From positions 4,225-68,224 of the forward strand of contig DATMER010000077.1 in assembly GCA_035556715.1 (NCBI GenBank): DNA of 64,000 bases, in the 5' to 3' direction. A program made the translations under genes and the position numbers. The DNA is from DATMER01 sp035556715 (GTDB lineage Bacteria; Acidobacteriota; Thermoanaerobaculia; Multivoradales; UBA5704). Shown here piece after piece: positions 60,933 through 64,000 of the stretch. Numbering within the stretch: position 1 is the stretch's first letter; every line of letters begins with the position of its first letter. Below the pieces are notes generated by a model that searched no databases, was not told the DNA's origin, and saw only the letters and a program-made list of their open reading frames with translations.

Positions 60933-61547
60933 TCAACCGGCCCAACGGGCCGGCAGAATCTAGCCCAGGGCTGAGGCCGCAGGCCGATGCCCTGGGTAAT
61001 CAGACCCAATCCGTGCGGTCTGGAAGGCCGCGAGAATCTTGCTGGACCGGCTTGCTAGAGTGGCAACAGCCCCAGGATAGCCTATCGCGGCCTTAGAGTC
61101 GACGTGCGCCCGATAAGCTATCGGCGGCTCGCCACAACGTATTGGCGCCTCTCCAAAACCTATCGGCGGCTGCCCGTAGCTCATCGGCGCCTCGCCACAA
61201 CCCGTTGGCGTCTTCCCAAAACCTATCGGCGACTGTCCGTAAGCTATCGGCGAGCGCCCGATGGATTACGGGAACGCGCCGACAGGTTTCAGGGAGGCGC
61301 CGATGGCTTTCAGAGAGACGCCGATAGCTTTCAGGGGGACGCCGATGGCTTTCAGGGAGACGCCAATAGCTTTCGGAGACCCGGCAAGTTCAAAGCGGAG
61401 AGGCCGAAGGGTTGCGGCGACTCGGGAACGGCCCGGGGCAAGAGGGCGACAGGTTGAGACGAGAGGGCAATGGCTTCCGGTCTCAGGCCGACATGGCTCC
61501 GGGTCCCGCGCGACTCTTCTGTCTCCGGCTTCGTATACTCCTCTGCA
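60933..61547. other. Gene-free region containing 21-bp array B
   Basis: Besides the array at 61119-61391 it holds a hairpin CCCAGGGC...GCCCTGGG at about 60963-60995 near the start of the minus-strand gene. Frames crossing the array are heptad artefacts without ribosome sites. Confidence 0.5.
61119..61391. repeat. Array of 21-bp repeats arranged as an inverted repeat (locus B)
   Basis: Seven units at 61119-61265 (TATCGGCGGCTCGCCACAACG type) are followed by five units at 61266-61370 (TTTCAGGGAGGCGCCGATGGC type) plus a partial one; all keep the 21-base register. The second type is the reverse complement of the first (shared GAGGCGCCGATG), so the array flips orientation near 61264 and makes an imperfect palindrome of about 250 bases. 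Reading outward from the centre, both strands give the same heptad, roughly A/G-F-R/G-E-A/T-P-I/M. Confidence 0.92.
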
Positions 61548-62080
61548 ATGAAATTCCGGCGTCCGCTTTCTCTCGCCATCGCCCTCCTCTGCCTGGGCCT
61601 TGGCAGTGCCATGGCCAAACAGGCGGACCGGGCGTGGTCATCGAGGAGATTGGCAAGGGATCGGCCCTCGAAAAAGCGGGGCTCCGCCCCGGAGATCTCC
61701 TGCTCTCCTGGGAGAGGGAGGGAAGCCAGGGCGAGATCCGGACGCCGTTCGACTGGATCTGGGTGAGGAACGAGCAGGCCCCCCGGGGAACCGTGCGCCT
61801 CCGCGGTGAACGGGACGGCGCGGACCATTCTCTTCGCCGTGACCCGGGAAGGAGGCCTCCAGGTCAAGAGCCTGCCGATCGGAGAGGAACGGCTGCGCAA
61901 GGACGTGGACGCTTTCCTCGAGCGGATCCGGTCCCAGGAACCCTCGGCGGACCTCGCCTCGTCGCTCTACCACGCCCTGGTCGGGCCTGCGTCCCCGGCC
62001 GCTACCGTCTCCGCATCGAGGGCCTGAACCCGGACCGCACCGAGCTTCTCGGCGAATACCTCCTCGACATCGAGCCTTGA
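61548..62080 (+). pseudogene. Broken secreted PDZ-domain protein gene
   Basis: ATG 61548 begins a signal peptide (LSLAIALLCLGLGSAMA). Near 61625 the frame changes and a PDZ core GVVIEEIGKGSALEKAGLRPGDLLLSW follows. Near 61815 it shifts again to RTILFAVTREGGLQVKSLPIG...DVDAFLERI, and near 61990 back to GRYRLRIEGLNPDRTELLGEYLL. Three frame changes in ~530 bases, with good residual similarity between pieces, mean a decayed gene (or an unusually bad assembly). The order signal-PDZ-helical part resembles N-terminal regions of larger CHAT/PDZ proteins. Confidence 0.75.
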
Positions 62081-62114
62081 GTAGCGAAGAAGATCGGATC
62101 GGCCATTCTCTTCC

Positions 62115-62150
62115 TGTGCTGCCGCGAGGAGAGCTCCTCGCGGCAGCACA
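62115..62150. terminator. Perfect 17-bp hairpin between convergent genes
   Basis: TGTGCTGCCGCGAGGAG and its exact complement are separated by two bases (AG). It lies between the stops of the PDZ pseudogene (62080) and the cysteine-rich gene (62158), so a bidirectional terminator is the natural reading; there is no U-run on either side. Confidence 0.7.
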
Positions 62151-62157
62151 TCGAGGA

Positions 62158-62463
62158 TTACAGCCAGATACAGCGGCCCGACACGCAGGCTGCGGCGTCA
62201 CCGCACAATGTATAGCAGCTTGGACGGCCAGGTCCGCAGGTAGCGCCGCAAACATTGTGCGGCCCCACGAGCCGCTTCAACTCCTCCAGGGTGATGGGCT
62301 CCTGGTCCGGGGCCACATCCACCTGAGGCGCTTCGGCGGGAGTCACGATCTCCGTCGAAGCCGTATTGCCGCCGGGGATCTCTGCCCCGTAGCTCCATCC
62401 TGGAACGAGAAGGCTCAGGGCAAGCAGGCTGAAGGCACACCAGAAACGGGCTCGTTGCGACAT
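62158..62463 (-). CDS. Small secreted cysteine-rich protein
   Basis: 101 aa from ATG 62463, with AGGAGGCGTGGA just upstream. The signal peptide ends at about residue 27 (LLALSLLVPGWSYG). The middle is acidic and Pro-rich (TPAEAPQVDVAPDQEPITLEEL), and the last ~32 residues carry six cysteines spaced C-x3-C-x6-C-x3-C-x5-C-x4-C, ending CIWL. This looks like a disulfide-rich mini-domain released from an acidic propeptide. I do not recognise the family; bacteriocin-like, adhesive or metal-binding roles are possible. Confidence 0.72.
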   Translation of the reverse strand: MSQRARFWCAFSLLALSLLVPGWSYGAEIPGGNTASTEIVTPAEAPQVDVAPDQEPITLEELKRLVGPHNVCGATCGPGRPSCYTLCGDAAACVSGRCIWL

Positions 62464-62780
62464 TCCACGCCTCCTATGAAGTTGGGGCGGAGTCTCCTCC
62501 GCCACGATTAAGCACCTTCATAGATGCGCAATATCCCATGCCAGGGCCGGCTAAGCCCAGATGAGGCGATCGACTCGTGGCGCGCACGGTCGACGTCGAA
62601 ACGGTGGTCATGTTCCTATAGTCGGCGGCTCGACGAGTATGCTCAACGAAAACTCACTGGACAGGAACCGTGCCGGACGGCGAGTTCTGTCCAGTGTAGC
62701 GTGCGGGATACTAGTTGAGGCCCCCTCTCTCCGAGCCTGCGGTAGGCTCGTGGCGATGAGGAACAAGAAAGGAGGCCTCG
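62464..62780 (+). ncRNA. Left non-coding end of the IS110 element; candidate bridge RNA
   Basis: No gene in these 317 bases. A strong stem CACTGGACAG (62655-62664) / CTGTCCAGTG (62687-62696) closes a 22-base loop, and CGAGCCT-GCGGT-AGGCTCG follows at 62732-62750, just before the transposase. IS110-group elements encode their bridge RNA in the left end, so this is the expected location. The exact ends of the element cannot be set from one copy. Confidence 0.5.
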
Positions 62781-63824
62781 ATGAGATTCTACACCCAACA
62801 ACACCGTCACTACTGCGGAATCGACCTCCATGCTCGCAGCATGTACATCTGCATTCTTGACCAATCCGGTAAAACCCTGGTCTACAAGAAGCTCGCCTGT
62901 GATCGAGACGAGCTCCTCCGGGCTCTGCGACCCTACCGCAAGGACCTCGTCGTCGCCGTCGAGTGTCTCTTCTGCTGGTACTGGATCGCCGACCTGTGCA
63001 CCGAAGAGGGCATCGTGTTCGTCCTCGGCCATGCCCTCGGCATGAAGGCCATCCACGGCGGAAAGGTCAAGAACGACCAGCGCGACTCCTACAAGATCGC
63101 CGCCCTGCTGCGCGGCGGCAACCTCCACTACTCCTATGCCTACCCCCGCGACAAGCGGGCTACCCGCGATCTCATGCGCCGCCGCACCTTCTTCGTCAGA
63201 AAGCGCGCTGAGTTGCTCGGCCACATCCAGAACACCAACACCCAGTACAACCTGCCGGCCTTCGAAGAAAGGATCGACAAAACCGAGGACCGCGGAGCCA
63301 TCATCGAGCACTTCGACGACAGCAGCGTCCAGATGTCCATGGCCGCCGACGTCGCCCTGATGGGAGCCTACGACGAGGTCATCCGTGATCTCGAGCTGTA
63401 CCTGCTTCACGAGGTCCGCAAGGATCACGGGCACGAGTTCTCCCTGCTGCGCTCCATCCCGGGAATCGGCGAGGTTCTGGCTCTGACTCTGCTCTACGAG
63501 ATCAACGACCTGAAGCGCTTTGCCCGTGTCCAGGACTTCCTTTCCTACGCTCGGCTGGTCAAGGGAAGGCATGAGTCCGACGGCAAGGTCAAGAAGTCTG
63601 CAGGCAGCAAGATGGGCAACGTCCACCTCAAGTGGGCCTTCTCTGAAGCCGCCGCCCTGTTCCTGCGCTGGAACGTGGCAGGGCGCAAGTATTTCACCCG
63701 CATCGAGAAGAAGCACGGCAAAGGCAGGGCTTTGAGCATTCTGGCGGCCAAACTCGGCCGCGCCGTCTACTACATGCTGCTGCGCAAGAAGCCCTTCGAC
63801 CTGAAACGCTTTGTGACGGTTTAA
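62781..63824 (+). CDS. IS110-family transposase
   Basis: 347 aa. The RuvC-like DEDD residues are visible: Asp15 (GIDLHA), Glu61 (VAVECLF), Asp99 and Asp102 (KNDQRDSYK). The C-terminal Transposase_20 domain has LRSIPGIGEVLALTLLYEI and a SAGSKMGNVHL stretch holding the likely catalytic serine. AAAGGAGGCCTCG precedes ATG 62781. It looks intact, so the element may be active. IS110 elements use a bridge RNA to choose donor and target. A right end is expected within 63825-64000. Confidence 0.92.
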   Translation: MRFYTQQHRHYCGIDLHARSMYICILDQSGKTLVYKKLACDRDELLRALRPYRKDLVVAVECLFCWYWIADLCTEEGIVFVLGHALGMKAIHGGKVKNDQRDSYKIAALLRGGNLHYSYAYPRDKRATRDLMRRRTFFVRKRAELLGHIQNTNTQYNLPAFEERIDKTEDRGAIIEHFDDSSVQMSMAADVALMGAYDEVIRDLELYLLHEVRKDHGHEFSLLRSIPGIGEVLALTLLYEINDLKRFARVQDFLSYARLVKGRHESDGKVKKSAGSKMGNVHLKWAFSEAAALFLRWNVAGRKYFTRIEKKHGKGRALSILAAKLGRAVYYMLLRKKPFDLKRFVTV

Positions 63825-64000
63825 GGAGGAGAGAGGGTGAGCCCGACGCCTAACTGGAGCCGCGAGGGCCGAGCCACAAAGGACCTTTCGATTCGGCAAG
63901 TCCGTGCGCCTCAGAGCGCGTCCGAGGTCCATAGGCACAGAGCCTGGCAGCCCATCGCTGGGATTGGACACCCTCTCTCGCTCCGCTTCTCGCCAGGACG
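63825..64000. other. Right flank of the IS110 element
   Basis: No gene. GCCTAAC at about 63851-63857 is an attC-type heptamer but no partner or arms are visible within the remaining bases. Confidence 0.4.

Noticed and set aside
61104..61551. Short plus-strand frames through array B
   Set aside because: Same reason: period is a multiple of three; no start signals, and the orientation flip changes the heptads half-way.
62643..63971. Long minus-strand open frame opposite the IS110 transposase
   Set aside because: It is an antisense shadow of the transposase gene; the DEDD and Transposase_20 motifs are all on the plus strand.
48700..64000. Integron integrase or attI
   Set aside because: No tyrosine recombinase frame exists on either strand in the window, so only the cassette array can be claimed.

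Overview
The window is a high-GC bacterial chromosome segment. It has an exosortase A (XrtA/PEP-CTERM) type exopolysaccharide cluster, outer-membrane assembly genes (BamA/TamB family) and lipid A or sugar-transfer genes, so the cell is Gram-negative. This mix, together with TPR/Fis regulators and short secreted 'DPxG' peptides, fits a soil or environmental Acidobacteriota (Thermoanaerobaculia-like) genome. That assignment is inferred from gene content only. No rRNA or tRNA gene was recognised.

Positions 1-25.6 kb hold the polysaccharide locus. From 22297 down to the left edge, at least 18 genes run on the minus strand, mostly with 4-8 base stop/start overlaps: export protein, outer-membrane protein, chain-length determinant, tyrosine autokinase, initiating sugar transferase, glycosyltransferases, O-glycosylation ligase, amidotransferases, polysaccharide deacetylase, FemAB protein, two GT2 enzymes, a flippase-like membrane protein and an FkbH-like protein cut by the window edge. 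A methyltransferase (plus strand) and a third asparagine synthase-like gene flank it. The exosortase itself is not in the window. Four GG-N10-GC sigma-54 promoter matches lie in the gaps of this locus.

Positions 25.7-29.9 kb hold an AbrB/RelE-type toxin-antitoxin pair, a small secreted peptide with three WDP(D/N)G repeats, a zinc-finger/TPR/Fis-HTH regulator interrupted by a one-base frameshift, an HTH protein, and a 252-base array of twelve 21-bp units. Positions 29.9-47.7 kb look like core chromosome: a glycosyltransferase, ribBA, a BamA/TamA-like porin, a TamB-like protein, NAD kinase, TlyA, an O-antigen ligase-like protein, a Trm112-like protein, a PagL-like deacylase, two ArnT-like GT39 transferases, a GT2 and a LAB_N protein.

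Positions 48.8-59.2 kb are an integron-type gene cassette array without an integrase in the window (CALIN-like). At least twelve attC-like sites (plus one weaker) alternate with minus-strand genes, whose stop codons often lie inside the attC. Cargo includes two RibD_C/DHFR-fold proteins, a Pycsar-effector-like membrane protein, an FRG-domain protein, an Mrr-like nuclease, an HNH protein, a DUF4145-like protein and unknowns. Two roughly 690-base bodies, about 90% alike and without a conserved reading frame, each sit on a 124-125 base attC and form two non-coding cassettes. Base composition here is visibly less GC-rich than in the core.

Positions 59.9-64 kb hold an unknown protein, a second 252-base array of 21-bp units arranged as a giant inverted repeat, a PDZ-protein pseudogene, a small cysteine-rich secreted protein, and an IS110-family transposase preceded by a candidate bridge-RNA region.
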